Shown here piece by piece: positions 1 through 10,129 of a DNA stretch of 64,000 nucleotides. Location: assembly GCF_000227135.1 (NCBI RefSeq), contig NC_018259.1:417140-481139 (forward strand), given 5' to 3'. Both the position numbers and the translations under genes were made by a program. Below the pieces are notes generated by a model, which had not been told where the DNA came from, did no database searches, and saw nothing but the letters and a program-made list of their open reading frames with translations. This DNA comes from Leishmania donovani. Its lineage: Eukaryota; Euglenozoa; Kinetoplastea; Trypanosomatida; Trypanosomatidae. Position 1 is the first letter of the stretch, and the number at the start of each line of letters is the position of its first letter.

Positions 1-234
1 TACGGCGAGATCCCGGATGAGACCGTGGCGCGTGTTGTCGAGCGCGGCGCTTGCCTGCGCGCTGCAGGCGGCTTTGTGGTGGAGGATGTGGACATGAAGC
101 GGTGCGAGATCAGGATAGACCCTGGGACCGAGGAGGAGGTCTGCGGCTTTTGCGAGAAGTCTGTTCGTGCTCTACTGGAGGACGTGCACAGGTCGTGGGT
201 GCAGGGTGGCCGCTGCAGCGGTGGAAAAGGGTGA
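1..234 (+). CDS. Maf-like nucleotide pyrophosphatase, C-terminal fragment
   Basis: The frame is open from base 1 and stops at 232-234, so only the last 77 residues are present and the start lies outside the window. The fragment reads YGEIPDETV, then AAGGFVVED, then GTEEEVCGF. This order matches the end of Maf/HAM1-like house-cleaning NTP pyrophosphatases, where an IPDE segment is followed by the AGG strand and a final VMGLP-like strand (here VCGF) before the last helix. The family hydrolyses non-canonical or modified nucleoside triphosphates to monophosphates. The catalytic residues near the N terminus cannot be seen. The assignment rests on by-eye resemblance to plant and bacterial Maf proteins. 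Confidence 0.7.
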   Translation, partial: YGEIPDETVARVVERGACLRAAGGFVVEDVDMKRCEIRIDPGTEEEVCGFCEKSVRALLEDVHRSWVQGGRCSGGKG

Positions 235-1018
235 GAGGTGAGGGCTGCGGGCACGCAATGTCGAGGCAGCGGCAAAGGTACTCCGCAGCGGCCTGCGGAG
301 CGCTCCCACACGTTCTCGGCGACCCCACCCCACCCCACGTATCCGTCGCTGAAACGTGTATCGTCCTTTGCTGTTCTTCATATTGTTTGGGGAAGAAGCG
401 ATTCCGCGCGCTCTGGCTCGTTCCCTTAGCGTGCGCTAGGACCGATTTCGACTGCCGCCAGATGACCCGGAAAGGGAAAAGACCAAAAGGAGGCACAACA
501 AACAAGAACCACAACAGAAGTGCTAATTGGAGCTAAAGCCGGGGCAGGGGTGCTGTGAAGTACACGATTATGCCCACGTTGTACACGTGGGAGCGCCTGA
601 TGCGGCCATCCTATCTCCCTCCTTTTCTGCGTTCATAGCCCATGCACCTCATCAGATCGAATCTAGAGGGCTATTGATTGTCTTGGTGCTTCTCGCGTGC
701 ATGTTGCTACTCGCCATTTCACTTTTCGGTGTCCTGTGTGTTTGGTAAGCGATGACGCACGCTGTTTCTCAACCCTTCTCCCCTCCGTCCCTTCGTCTGC
801 CCATCACCGCGGTTGTTTCTACTGTTGGCGTGCCGAGGTGCACCGCAGAGTTGCAACGCAAGAGCAACGCTACGCAAGTATGCAGCTGCGGCAGCTCGGC
901 TTTCCTTCCTCCTCCTCCCATCACAAGTATAAGCTCTCGCAAGTGCGTCTCTTTGCTTCGTTGTATCCCTCCCTCCCTCCCTCCCTCCCTCCCCCCAACT
1001 CCCCCTCTTTTGTCTAGC
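235..1018 (+). other. Intercistronic spacer with no gene seen
   Basis: This stretch would hold the 3' UTR of the Maf-like gene and the 5' processing signals of the next. Short open frames on both strands have no recognisable content. The 3' half is pyrimidine-rich and ends in a (CCCT)n tract. Confidence 0.6.
967..1017 (+). promoter_or_regulatory. Candidate trans-splice acceptor: (CCCT)n polypyrimidine tract and AG
   Basis: About 50 nt of almost pure pyrimidine, beginning with (CCCT)n, run into an AG at 1016-1017, one base before the ATG at 1019. If this AG is used, nearly the whole 5' leader would be the spliced leader itself. An AG further upstream is possible. Confidence 0.45.
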
Positions 1019-2761
1019 ATGAACTCGCTGCTGAAAACACTTCGCAATGTTGTGGAGCTCGGCGAGGAGGAGTCGCCAGGAGCGTTCGCGCCATCGCAGC
1101 GCGACAGCGTAGACGAGCAATCTAATCCAGAGGTGCTGAGACAACATATTTCCACCCTCACCCAGAAACTGGCCCGCCAGGTAAAGTCCTACGAGGAGCT
1201 GAGGGGGGAAAGCATCTCCATGGAAAAGGAACTCACGCGTGTGCGCCTCCGCTTCGCCGCCGCGCGGAAGCTGTGGGAGTCCACCAACAATAGTCTCGAG
1301 CTTTCCATTCAGAACTTAGTCGAGCACCGGCTCTTCGGCGCCGCTTCTGCCGCCCCCGCTAGGCCTAGCACGGCGTTTGGCAGCAGGTCCGACAAGGTTT
1401 CGCCCAACCCTGCGGACACCCCCTTGCTTGATGCCATCTACGTTGCCTCTCTGCGTGAGCAGATTCAGCGACTGAAGGAAATGGTGATGCGGAGCGGCGA
1501 GGAGCGGAGTCAGCTGCAAAGTGAGAAGCAATACGAAGAGATGCAGCGAGTGTTGCATGCGAGCGGCTTCACCGCCTCGCACCTTGATGCTCAGGTGCGT
1601 GCGGCGGTTCAGAAGCTGGTAGCCCACTGGGGCAACGAGCGGGCCTACTACGAGTCGGTTATTGAGAGTCTTGAACAGAACGCTGCAAAACATGCTGAGC
1701 GGGAGGCGTTGTTGAGTGACTGTGTAAAGCAGGAGCAGGAGCGCCGTGCAGAGGCAACGGCGCAGAACTCCGCTGCGGAGTCTGAAGAACTGCGACGTCT
1801 TCGCGAGGAGCTCGAGCAGTGGAGACGCGGAAGGCGCACTGTCATGGAGAGTACCTCTGGGGATTCGCACCGGTTCTCTCAAACCGCGAGCCCGATCTCC
1901 GCAAACGCCACCCAGCAACCGGTCAACGAGGACGTCAGCGACGCCAGTCCGCTGCCGTACGTAGCCAAAGATAGGCACTTCCTCGTGTCGTTAGAAAGCG
2001 CAGGTGCGCACAATGTCACCGGCGCACCACGTCAAGGAGACGCAGCACTCGGGTTTGTTGTCGGTGACCGCGTACTGGCAGAGAAACTGGAGCGTCTGAG
2101 CCGGGACTGCAGTGCACGCGATGAGGCACTCGATAACCTTTACCGTGACAACCGAAGCCTACAAGAGGCGGTGCAGCATGCGGAGTCTCGCACGCGTGCG
2201 TGCGAGGCGGAACTGCAGCACTGTCAAGAGAAGATGGAGGAGCTTGCGGAGCAGCTGTCGTGTGAGCAGCACCGCACAAGGCAACTGGAAGACGAGAAGC
2301 GGCTAAGTGCCGTTAGCGAAGAGAAGCTGCGTGAGCAGATCATGCAACTGCGGCAGGCCGTGAAAACTGCAGCTGTCGGCCAAACGCCCCTCGTGGCACC
2401 GAACGGGCTGAGCACAGGCGTGTCTATTACACACGCAGCCCCGGTGCACGTGAGGCTGCCTCTCAACGCCTCCATACTAGAGCAGAGCGTCCCATACGAG
2501 AAAGCCGCCACCTGGAGAGACTGCGCACGAGAGGCAGCGCGGTGGTGGAAGGAGTTGAGGTTGAACGCAGTCCCACCTCGAAGCTCTCAGGTGCGCAATG
2601 CCATGAGCACAGCACACGCCCGAGGAAGTGGGGTGCTGCGACGAGGTCCACGCGCGCCGCTTATGCTTGGCGGCATTTTCGCCATCCTTATGTTCATTTA
2701 TATGCTCTTCCTGTTCGTCGATTCCGCCCGCGCGGCCAGGCGCGCCCGTGATATGGCATAG
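1019..2761 (+). CDS. Tail-anchored coiled-coil protein, golgin-like
   Basis: The product has 580 residues. The frame is open upstream to an ATG at 752, but that extension would translate the (CCCT)n processing tract as PSLPPSLPP, so the ATG at 1019 is preferred. Residues about 35-110, 150-275 and 345-455 are rich in Glu, Gln, Arg and Leu with heptad-like spacing, suggesting several coiled coils separated by low-complexity linkers. A single hydrophobic segment at about 548-567 is followed by a short basic tail (SARAARRARDMA). Long coiled coils ending in one C-terminal membrane span are typical of Golgi tethers such as golgin-84, CASP and giantin. A Golgi or vesicle tethering role is inferred from architecture only; I recognise no family-specific motif. 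Confidence 0.75.
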   Translation: MNSLLKTLRNVVELGEEESPGAFAPSQRDSVDEQSNPEVLRQHISTLTQKLARQVKSYEELRGESISMEKELTRVRLRFAAARKLWESTNNSLELSIQNLVEHRLFGAASAAPARPSTAFGSRSDKVSPNPADTPLLDAIYVASLREQIQRLKEMVMRSGEERSQLQSEKQYEEMQRVLHASGFTASHLDAQVRAAVQKLVAHWGNERAYYESVIESLEQNAAKHAEREALLSDCVKQEQERRAEATAQNSAAESEELRRLREELEQWRRGRRTVMESTSGDSHRFSQTASPISANATQQPVNEDVSDASPLPYVAKDRHFLVSLESAGAHNVTGAPRQGDAALGFVVGDRVLAEKLERLSRDCSARDEALDNLYRDNRSLQEAVQHAESRTRACEAELQHCQEKMEELAEQLSCEQHRTRQLEDEKRLSAVSEEKLREQIMQLRQAVKTAAVGQTPLVAPNGLSTGVSITHAAPVHVRLPLNASILEQSVPYEKAATWRDCAREAARWWKELRLNAVPPRSSQVRNAMSTAHARGSGVLRRGPRAPLMLGGIFAILMFIYMLFLFVDSARAARRARDMA

Positions 2762-4516
2762 CGAATTACACGACCCACATTTTTTTTTTACTTCCTTCCT
2801 GCATCCTCCTTGTCCACCCGCCTGCGTGCGTGTGTGGGGGCTCGTGTGTTTGCGCGAATTGAGGTCGGGTTTGTGTTTGCCTCCCTGGATTGACTCTCAG
2901 CCCTCTGCTGCGTGATCATTTTTTCTCTTTCGCGGCGTGGTTGTCTTCCCTGATGGCAGAGGGAAGGGGAAGAACGCACCTCTGTGCGTCGCATCTCAGA
3001 GTTCAGTACCGCCGCTCTTTCTGGAAAAGCCAAGCGGCACCCTTCCCCCCTCCCCGCTATCCCTTGCCCCTGCCGAGCCACCTGTGATTAGGAGAGGGCG
3101 AAGCCAGGGCCGCTTTACGGCTAACCGGTGTCGGCGGCCAGGTCCTGGGCGGCGCTGCGTCGGAGCGGCCCGAGACGGTGCGAGCACGCTCGTGCCACCT
3201 ATATGGTGGGCGAAGCGGCAACGTGCCTCGAGCGCATCCCGCCCCACGGCCCTCACACGGTCTACTGGTGCGGGACGCCTGCGTGTGACCCCGAGAGAGG
3301 TGCGCCAGGTGGCGGCCAGCATGGTGGGAGCCGCGGGTGTGAGGCAGCCTGCGCAGCGGCGGTGGATGATGAGTCGAGGTTGGCGCAGAGGCCGCGCTCA
3401 GGCCGCCGAGCCGGTGCGTTGCTGTAACGCGTGTCCACGGGTGCGATCGGCACATACGCGATCGCGTCTGTGACAGACTGGTGGGCAGCGGGGCGTGCGA
3501 CGCACGCTTTATGGCCAAGTAATGGAGCCGCTATAAGAAACGTTTCGTTCCCACGGTTTCGCGTCGCGCCAGGGGACCTCATTCTTTATCCGTAGCCTCG
3601 CTCAGCATATAGTTTCCGCGCTTTATTATTGCTTTTTTTTTCGCGGTGTTTCGGATGTGGAGGTCCGTCCTGCATGTGGCTGTGTCGGACGTTTGGAACC
3701 TTGCGCGCTGTGGTTTTTGCATGCTGGTGCATCTGCCAGCAGCCGAGCCTGCCTCGGTTGTGTTTGCGTGTGATCGTCCTTATCTCTTGCATGTGCAGGG
3801 GAAGCTGCTTCGCCGCTTCCCTCAGCACTCCTGCTCCTCTGCAGATATACTTGTCGCTCGGGGGAGGGGCTTCTGTGTTTCCGCTATCTGCTCGCCATCC
3901 CGAGTCCAGTTACGTAGAGCCGGTGCGTGCCTTCTGTAGGACGTTGATGTGTCTCCTGGCAGTCGCAGCTCTCTTTGAATGCATGTCCTTTTCTTTTTCC
4001 CCACAGCATACCCGAGTGTCTGCCATCATGCGCCGATACTGTTCCGAAACTTCCAGGTGAGCGCGGTGCTGACGTGCCTCAGCGCACGTCTTTTCCTGTG
4101 CATGTTTTACCCTCCCTCACCCCCGCACCCCGTCATGGCATGCTTTTCGTGTTTGTCGTCCTCGTTCGCCCTCTCTTCGCATGTTTCTTTTTCGTTTGGA
4201 TTTTACGTACCGAATCGGCCGGCTGGTTCCGCAAAAAAAAAGCGCATCAGAGCACACAGCGCCCACCAAACGGGTGCACCGCACAGCCGTCACCACTCAA
4301 CATCACCTGAGGAAGCAAGAAGACGACCAACGAAAGGAGTGTGTGGGATGCGTGTCGGTGCAAGCATCACTCGAGCACACCCTTGCACGCATACTAACCA
4401 CTAGGCAACTGACGACAAATCGACGCGCCGAAGGTCTGCGCGGTTGTTATACTGTCTCTCGCTAGGTATTGGCCAACGACACTAACGACGCGCGTGCCCG
4501 GAGAGCAGCGCCAGCA
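2762..4516 (+). other. Intercistronic spacer containing one 538-bp repeat element
   Basis: Apart from the element at 2988-3525, the spacer is pyrimidine-rich with short T and A runs and shows no credible gene. It would form the 3' UTR of the coiled-coil gene and the 5' leader of VPS29, so the element probably lies in transcribed untranslated RNA. Confidence 0.6.
2988..3525 (+). mobile_element. 538-bp interspersed repeat, SIDER-like, copy 1 (complete)
   Basis: The element runs from GTCGCATCTCAGAG to CAAGTAATGG. The same sequence occurs at 38172-38768 (+), 44032-44569 (-), 43518-43877 (-, truncated) and 42657-42750 (-, fragment). Comparing copies fixes its ends: flanks differ outside 2988 and 3525, and the intact copy at 44032-44569 is also 538 bp. 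Length, GC richness, sense orientation and position in a 3' UTR fit Leishmania SIDER elements, truncated retroposons known to affect mRNA stability. The SIDER name is inferred, since the diagnostic 79-nt signature was not verified. No target-site duplication is obvious. Confidence 0.65.
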
Positions 4517-5131
4517 ATGGTTCTCGTGCTTGTCGTGGGTGACACGTGGGTGCCGCAGCGGGCCAGTGGCGTCCCGGAGGTGTTTTGCAAGATGTTCTCG
4601 CCTGGTCGCGTTCACAAGCTGTTGATCACGGGTGGCGTCGGCAGCAAGGAAATGTACGACTACTTGCGCACGATTGCCCCAGAGGTGCACTGTGTGACGA
4701 GCAGCGTCGACCGGCAATGGACAGATCACATGCCCGAGAGCGTCGTACTGACGGTTGAAGGCCTCAAGCTCGGGCTGATTCATGGTCACCAAGTACCAGT
4801 GGGAGACAAGGACTCGCTCGCGGCCGTGCAGCGGGAGCTGGATGTGGACGTGCTGGTGTCGGGCTCTACACACCAGTCGAAGTACTTCGAGTTTGATTCC
4901 CACCTCTTTGTCAACCCAGGCTCTCTTAGCGGCGCGGACACAGAGTACGACGTGAATGTTGTGCCCTCCTTCATGCTATTGGACATACAGGACAAGTCTG
5001 TGGTCACCTTCATTTACCAGTATCACCCGGAGGACGATACCGGCGGCGGCGGCACCGCTAGCGAGGACTTGGCGGCGACTGGGATAGTGCCTGGCCTCAG
5101 GATCAAGAAGAAGGAATGGGCTAAGGAGTGA
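4517..5131 (+). CDS. VPS29: Vacuolar protein sorting-associated protein 29 (retromer subunit)
   Basis: The product has 204 residues; human VPS29 has about 182. The fold landmarks are in order: MVLVLVVGD at the N terminus, KEMYDYLRT, GLIHGHQVPVGD (about 86-97), VLVSGSTHQ (about 112-120), VNPGS and PSFMLLDIQ. VPS29 is the metallophosphoesterase-fold scaffold of the retromer, which binds VPS35 and recycles cargo from endosomes. Several metal-ligand positions of the ancestral fold are replaced here (Trp11, Gly40, Ser63, Ser117), which fits a non-enzymatic scaffold. The frame is open 16 codons further upstream, but MVLVLVVGD aligns with the family start. The last 30 residues extend beyond the usual end. 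Confidence 0.93.
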   Translation: MVLVLVVGDTWVPQRASGVPEVFCKMFSPGRVHKLLITGGVGSKEMYDYLRTIAPEVHCVTSSVDRQWTDHMPESVVLTVEGLKLGLIHGHQVPVGDKDSLAAVQRELDVDVLVSGSTHQSKYFEFDSHLFVNPGSLSGADTEYDVNVVPSFMLLDIQDKSVVTFIYQYHPEDDTGGGGTASEDLAATGIVPGLRIKKKEWAKE

Positions 5132-6675
5132 AACTCCTGCGTGTTTGCGATTCAGCGTTTGATGCGGCTCTCTCCCTCCCTCCTTCCCCCCTTTGTGGCC
5201 TGGTACACGGCCGTTGGCGCCGCTCTGGGTTCGTCATTTCCTTTGCGTTCTGTAGCATGTCTGTGCGGGCAGAGAGCACGTTTCCTGTGCTTTAGTACTT
5301 CAGTCATCAGCGGGGAAATGGTGCGAAGATGACATCTGGCATGCCCTGGAGTTGGTCGCCTCGTGGAGCCGTCAGGTGTTTAGGAGGCTCCGACTTGTGG
5401 TTGTGCGCGTTTCTGTCTGTGCGTGATGCGTAGCGGAGCCAGTACAAGGCACCTCCTCACCTTTACTGTCTTCCCTGTCTGGACGCTACCTTGGCGGCGT
5501 TCTATTTTGTTGTTGCCGGGATTCGATCCCTGTTTGTGCTCCGTTGCTTCACGCTGCCTCCTCCTTTCTCGGTGGCTTCCCCGTCCCCTCTACCACTTCC
5601 TTTGGCTTTGTATCCTCTGGCTATTCTTGTGGCGCTTCTCCACCCTCTTCGACGTTTTGTGACGGCCATGGGTTGCGGTTCATTCTGCTCTCTGCGAATC
5701 AGCGTCAAGCACTCGTGCGACTAGCCGATGGCGGCCGCCTTCTCCCAAAAAGCTCCTGCCGCTTGTATGTCTGAGCGCCAGAGAATGAAAGTTAAAGGAG
5801 CGAATAAAAAGACAGAAGACGGTCGAGCGACCTTAGGTACCGTAGCAGGATGTGGGAGTTGTGCTGACGGTGCCACAGTCTGGTGAGTTCACGACAGTCG
5901 AGTGCGCGTGTGGGCGAGAGAGCAGCCCTGTTACCGCACGCCTCTGTCTCGATTCAAAAATGACGCTTCGAGACTCGCACCGATGCACAATAACCCATCT
6001 GCCCACGCTCACAGGCACTTCATCAAGCACCGCCAACTCCGTATGTATGCCCCGCACCGTCTCCTGCGCAAAAACTCCGCAACGATACAGCGCTCTTGAT
6101 GCTCATCTTCATTAGTGTTCCACCTTTTCCCTCCTTTCATCTCTGTCTCCGTGCCCGTCTCTTTCCTTTCCACACCGTTACGCCTACCGACGCGTGCCTG
6201 CACATATTCTTCTCTGTGTGGGATCTTACCGCCCTCCCCCCTCCCGTACCTCCTCTCCCTCGCCGTTCTCTTTATTCGTCAGTCGCTGGCAAAGAGTGTC
6301 TTTTGTTTCAGTGCAGTTGATTGTCACGCCAGACGAGAGTCCCTGCAACATCGGACGCACTCCCTCACGTGTTGCCCGTGCTGAACACCGCGTGCCATAG
6401 AAGAGCCCCCTCGCTCCCTCTCCAAAAAAAAAAAACACACGGAAAGGAAGACTCGCGCCCTTCGCTGGAGATACATTTGAGGCGTTTGGCTGAATTCATT
6501 GTGACCTCCTCGTTTTAGCTTTCTGTGAGCCACGCGTTGTGCTTGTTGTGGGGTGCTCTCGTCCTGCTGTTGTGCAAAGACAGCGACACAGCGTCGCCTC
6601 GTCACTACCCCTTGTCGCTCGAGAACGGCAGCGGCTTATTTTCCCTTCCCTCAGCCACACCGCTACCGATCTCCG
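5132..6675 (+). other. Intercistronic spacer with no gene seen
   Basis: The spacer is rich in C and T, with an A11 run near 6425. A short open frame around 5852-6115 lacks an ATG start and resembles nothing known. Confidence 0.6.
6635..6654 (+). promoter_or_regulatory. Candidate trans-splice acceptor for the dynein gene
   Basis: A CTTATTTTCCCTTCCCTCAG tract places an AG at 6653-6654, 21 nt before the ATG at 6676. The arrangement of tract, AG and short leader is typical of trypanosomatid trans-splicing. Confidence 0.5.
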
Positions 6676-8481
6676 ATGACGGAGATTACGTACAGCTACT
6701 CGCGGCCGGCCCGCGAGTTTGGCCGCATGCCGGAGTTTCAGGCGAACGACAGCGAAATTATCGTCGACATTGCACCAAATGAGGTGATCAAGGACACTTT
6801 CACATCGCAGAACCCCAAGGAGAGCCAGGTGCAGAATGTGCCGCAGCTGTCCGAGGCGAGCACGAATACCGAGTCCGTGCGCATCAAAAATCACGCACAA
6901 TATCACGGTGAGGGTGGCTGGCCGCACGCCGTCGACCCGACCGAGTTCGAGGAGAAGATGAAGTATTGCAAGAAAGTGGAGCGGGAGGAGGTCTACCTGC
7001 AGACGTGCGCGCGACTTGCTGAGCAGTGCGTCGAGTGCTGCGTGAAACAGAACACGGCGATGGACATATACGGCCACTACTTCCCCGAAGCTCCGCCGGA
7101 TGAGGAGGAGACGATGGGGCCTGCATCGCTGAAGGTCTGGGCGGTGCTGAAGGATCCATCCGAGGAGAAACGCACGGCGGCGGCTCTGTCGTGGCAGAAC
7201 GAGGGCCGCCGGATTGCCGTGGCCTATTCACGACTCAATTTCCAGAGCCAGACGCCGACGATGAGCACGAACTCGCACATTTGGGACATAATGAACCACA
7301 ATGAGCCTGTCGAGACGCTCGTCACGCCGTCGCCACTGTGCAGCATCGAGTACTACTCAAAGGATCCTCACCTGATCGCGGGTGGGAGCTGGAACGGTGT
7401 CGTGCAGTTCTGGGACACCCGCCAGCCGAACCGGCCGGCCGCCCGCTCCCTCATCGAGGAGAGCCACAAGGATCCGGTATGGGCCCTGAAGTGGCTGCAA
7501 AGCAAGTCTGGCGAACTACTATCCGTCTCCACGGACGGAAACGTCTTTGTGTGGGACTGCCGTCTGCCGGAGAAGCCGATGACAATTCATTCCATTGCCG
7601 AGGACAACTTAGTGCTGCAGCCGCGCAGCAACGACGGCGGCGCCCGGGGCGTCCTCGGCGGCCTGTGCCTCGACTACGACCCGCAGGTGGGTGGGCCGGC
7701 CAAGTACATGATCGGCACCGAGCAGGGTACGATCTTGTCGTGCAATCGCAAGGGCAAGACCCAGCACGAGAAGCTACTGCCGAACACCTTCAACGGCCAC
7801 CACGGGCCGGTCTACAGCGTGCAGCGCAACCCCGTCTTCTCCAAGTACTTCCTCACCGTCGGCGATTGGACGGCGCGCTTGTGGTTCGAGGACTTCAAGT
7901 TCACGCCCATGTTTAGCACTTTCTACCACAAGGCATACTTGACCTGTGGTGTGTGGCACACTGTGCGACCCGGCGTCTTTTTCACGACTCGCATGGACGG
8001 GTACGTGGATGTGTGGGATTTGATGCTGCGCCAGACCACGCCCTCCGTGTCCTTCCAGGTGTCTGACTATGCCTTGCACACCATCAAGCCCTCGCAGAGC
8101 GGCAACTATGTCGCCACTGGCGGCATCGACGGCAATGTGTCGCTGATAGAGCTGTCTCCGTCGCTGTGCACGCAGGCTCCAGATGAGAAGAATGTCATCG
8201 GCACTCTTTTGGAGAACGAAAGCCTGCGGGACAAGAATCTTGATCGAGCCATGAAGGAGAAGCGTGCGGTGGAGCGTCAGCGTCAGCGTCGCACCACACA
8301 CCTCTCCGGGATCACCAGAACGCCGGCGACCGAGGAAGCCGCGCTGGATGACGTTGCCGCGAAGTACATTGAGAAGGTGAACGCCGAGAAGGCCGAAGAC
8401 ATCCACACCCGCGAAGAAACTGATGCGGTGCGACTCAAGGCCCTGGAGGACCTGGAGGACGGCATAGATCTCTACGACTAG
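6676..8481 (+). CDS. DNAI2: Axonemal outer-arm dynein intermediate chain, DNAI2/IC2 type
   Basis: The product has 601 residues, the usual size for this family. The N terminus (ITYSYSRPAREFGR, then IDIAPN, then EGGWPHAVDP, then VEREE, then KQNTAMDIYGHYF) follows vertebrate DNAI2 and Chlamydomonas IC2/ODA6 almost step by step. A WD-repeat propeller follows at about 140-500, with WD-like ends such as VVQFWDTRQP, VFVWDCRLP, ARLWFEDF and VDVWDLML. The charged C-terminal tail (about 510-601) is rich in Glu and Lys. The protein helps anchor outer dynein arms to doublet microtubules of the flagellum. The ATG at 6676 is chosen because homology begins there and a splice acceptor lies 21 nt upstream. 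Confidence 0.93.
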   Translation: MTEITYSYSRPAREFGRMPEFQANDSEIIVDIAPNEVIKDTFTSQNPKESQVQNVPQLSEASTNTESVRIKNHAQYHGEGGWPHAVDPTEFEEKMKYCKKVEREEVYLQTCARLAEQCVECCVKQNTAMDIYGHYFPEAPPDEEETMGPASLKVWAVLKDPSEEKRTAAALSWQNEGRRIAVAYSRLNFQSQTPTMSTNSHIWDIMNHNEPVETLVTPSPLCSIEYYSKDPHLIAGGSWNGVVQFWDTRQPNRPAARSLIEESHKDPVWALKWLQSKSGELLSVSTDGNVFVWDCRLPEKPMTIHSIAEDNLVLQPRSNDGGARGVLGGLCLDYDPQVGGPAKYMIGTEQGTILSCNRKGKTQHEKLLPNTFNGHHGPVYSVQRNPVFSKYFLTVGDWTARLWFEDFKFTPMFSTFYHKAYLTCGVWHTVRPGVFFTTRMDGYVDVWDLMLRQTTPSVSFQVSDYALHTIKPSQSGNYVATGGIDGNVSLIELSPSLCTQAPDEKNVIGTLLENESLRDKNLDRAMKEKRAVERQRQRRTTHLSGITRTPATEEAALDDVAAKYIEKVNAEKAEDIHTREETDAVRLKALEDLEDGIDLYD

Positions 8482-9031
8482 TCTGCTGGTATTGCTCCAC
8501 CAGCTTGTCTCGTGGTTGTTGTTGCCCGCCCAGGCTATACTAAGCAGATGCCATAGCGGGCTGAGCCACTGGTGCAGGGGTGCTGGCTGGTGGTGAGAGA
8601 AACACCGGAGACTGCCCTGCTGAGAGTGAAATGACGGCTCTCTTTCTGTTGCTTTTCCCATTTGAAGGCAGCTCCCGCTCCTTCGCTGCTGCGCAGGAGC
8701 TGCAACGCGGTTTTTGTGTGCTGGTTCGTGATTAAAACCGCGGCGGCGCTGCTTGTGGAGGTCTTGCTTTGCTGGTTAGGAGGCGCCGCTTTGCCCGATT
8801 GTCTTGGCTGGGCCACTCGCCACCCAGTGCCGCGTCCTTTTTTTTTTTCATCCCCGTCCTCACTCGCTGTGTGTAGGCGTGCGCAGACTCGGTGCGAGTC
8901 TCCGTCTCTCTCTCTCTCTCCCCCTCTACAAGCGGACATGACGGTGCGCGTTGCTTGTTCATGTACTATACACAATGACGGGGGAATGCTAAGTGGAGTG
9001 GATGACGGTGGCAAAGAGGGCGCTCGGCAAA

Positions 9032-9057
9032 GGAGGTGGTGGTGGTGGGGGGGGGGG
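9032..9057 (+). repeat. G-rich tract, GGTGGT repeats followed by a G11 run
   Basis: Several GG doublets spaced by single T residues lead into an uninterrupted G run on the sense strand. Spacers here are otherwise C/T-rich, so the tract stands out. It could form a two-tetrad G-quadruplex in the transcript. Confidence 0.7.
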
Positions 9058-9261
9058 ATGTACAGCGTCTCGGAATGCATCGGCCGAAGAGGCTACGTCG
9101 ACGTGTCGCGTCCCCTCCGCCTTCTTTCTCGTTCGCCTCCCATCGGCGTTGCCTTTGCTCGCCGTCTCTCTCCTGTGGTTCTTTGAGATGTACATAGGTG
9201 GCAGTGGCACACAGCGATATATGGTCACACGTAAACTCGCTCATTCTCTCGGCGGCACGCG

Positions 9262-9281
9262 CACACACACACACACACACA
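9262..9281 (+). repeat. (CA)n microsatellite
   Basis: Ten CA units are read directly from the sequence. Confidence 0.9.
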
Positions 9282-10101
9282 GACACGCACTAATAGTGAG
9301 TTGAACGCTGGCGTGCCAATTTGTGCGTGTGCCGTTGTGTGTGGCCCATCGGTGTGCCTCCGCTCCCCCCGGCCACCCCCTCCTCTTCATCTCTACATTT
9401 GTCGCAAGCCCTCCCTCAACGATTTTGTTGTTTTGATGTGGATACACAATAGACACGCAAATTTAAAAAGAAACTCCCTGAAGTGGGCAACTACGTGTGT
9501 CGTGTCGTTTGGTAAAAGGCGAAGCAGCTGCTGCATGGCGCGGTCGCAGCGGAGCCCACCGTGCCTGTATCCGTAGGCCTGCGCGGTTGAGGCAGTGGAG
9601 CCTGCGCAGTCTGGTGAAAGGCCGACGCGCGTGAGACGGCAAACGTGTACGCTCATGCTGAGTGAAGGCGTCGTGCACGCTCCAAGGTTTCGGGCAGCAG
9701 AATGGAGTACGACTATCGTCTCCGGCTGACCGTTGTCGAGTCCCTCGTTTCCTTGCCTTGCAAACCGCGTTTTCGAAAAGCCGTTGCTACTTTATCAGCG
9801 CTGTTTTCCGGTAGGGTTACCACCCTGCTCTCCGCACTGTAGTGCTGGCTTGCCACTGTCCCTCCATCATCTCGTTCGGGCATGCGTCCCAACACTCTCT
9901 CCTGACGATGAACCACGTCAAAACCGACCTGCCACCCACCGTACTCGCACACAATTCTCATGTGGTGGCCAGCTGTGTACGACGCCCTGTCAGACGTCGT
10001 TGCTGAAATTGCGCAGCGTCTCCCCTCTTCGCCACTTCGTCGTAAAATTGTTTGCCTCTTCGACAGCATACACACAACGAACGAAGTGCACTTAACGCTT
10101 A

Positions 10102-10129
10102 GAATCTGCACCCTCTCACAGCTTTTTAG
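10102..10129 (+). promoter_or_regulatory. Candidate trans-splice acceptor for SmG
   Basis: A pyrimidine stretch with CTCACAG (AG at 10120-10121) and CTTTTTAG (AG at 10127-10128) lies 6-14 nt before the ATG at 10135. Confidence 0.4.

Noticed and set aside
752..1018. N-terminal extension of the coiled-coil gene from an ATG at 752
   Set aside because: It translates the polypyrimidine processing tract as PSLPPSLPP and has spacer composition; the ATG at 1019 fits better.
5852..6115. 87-codon open frame in the VPS29-DNAI2 spacer
   Set aside because: It starts at GTG, has no ATG at the start, no recognisable content and no codon bias.
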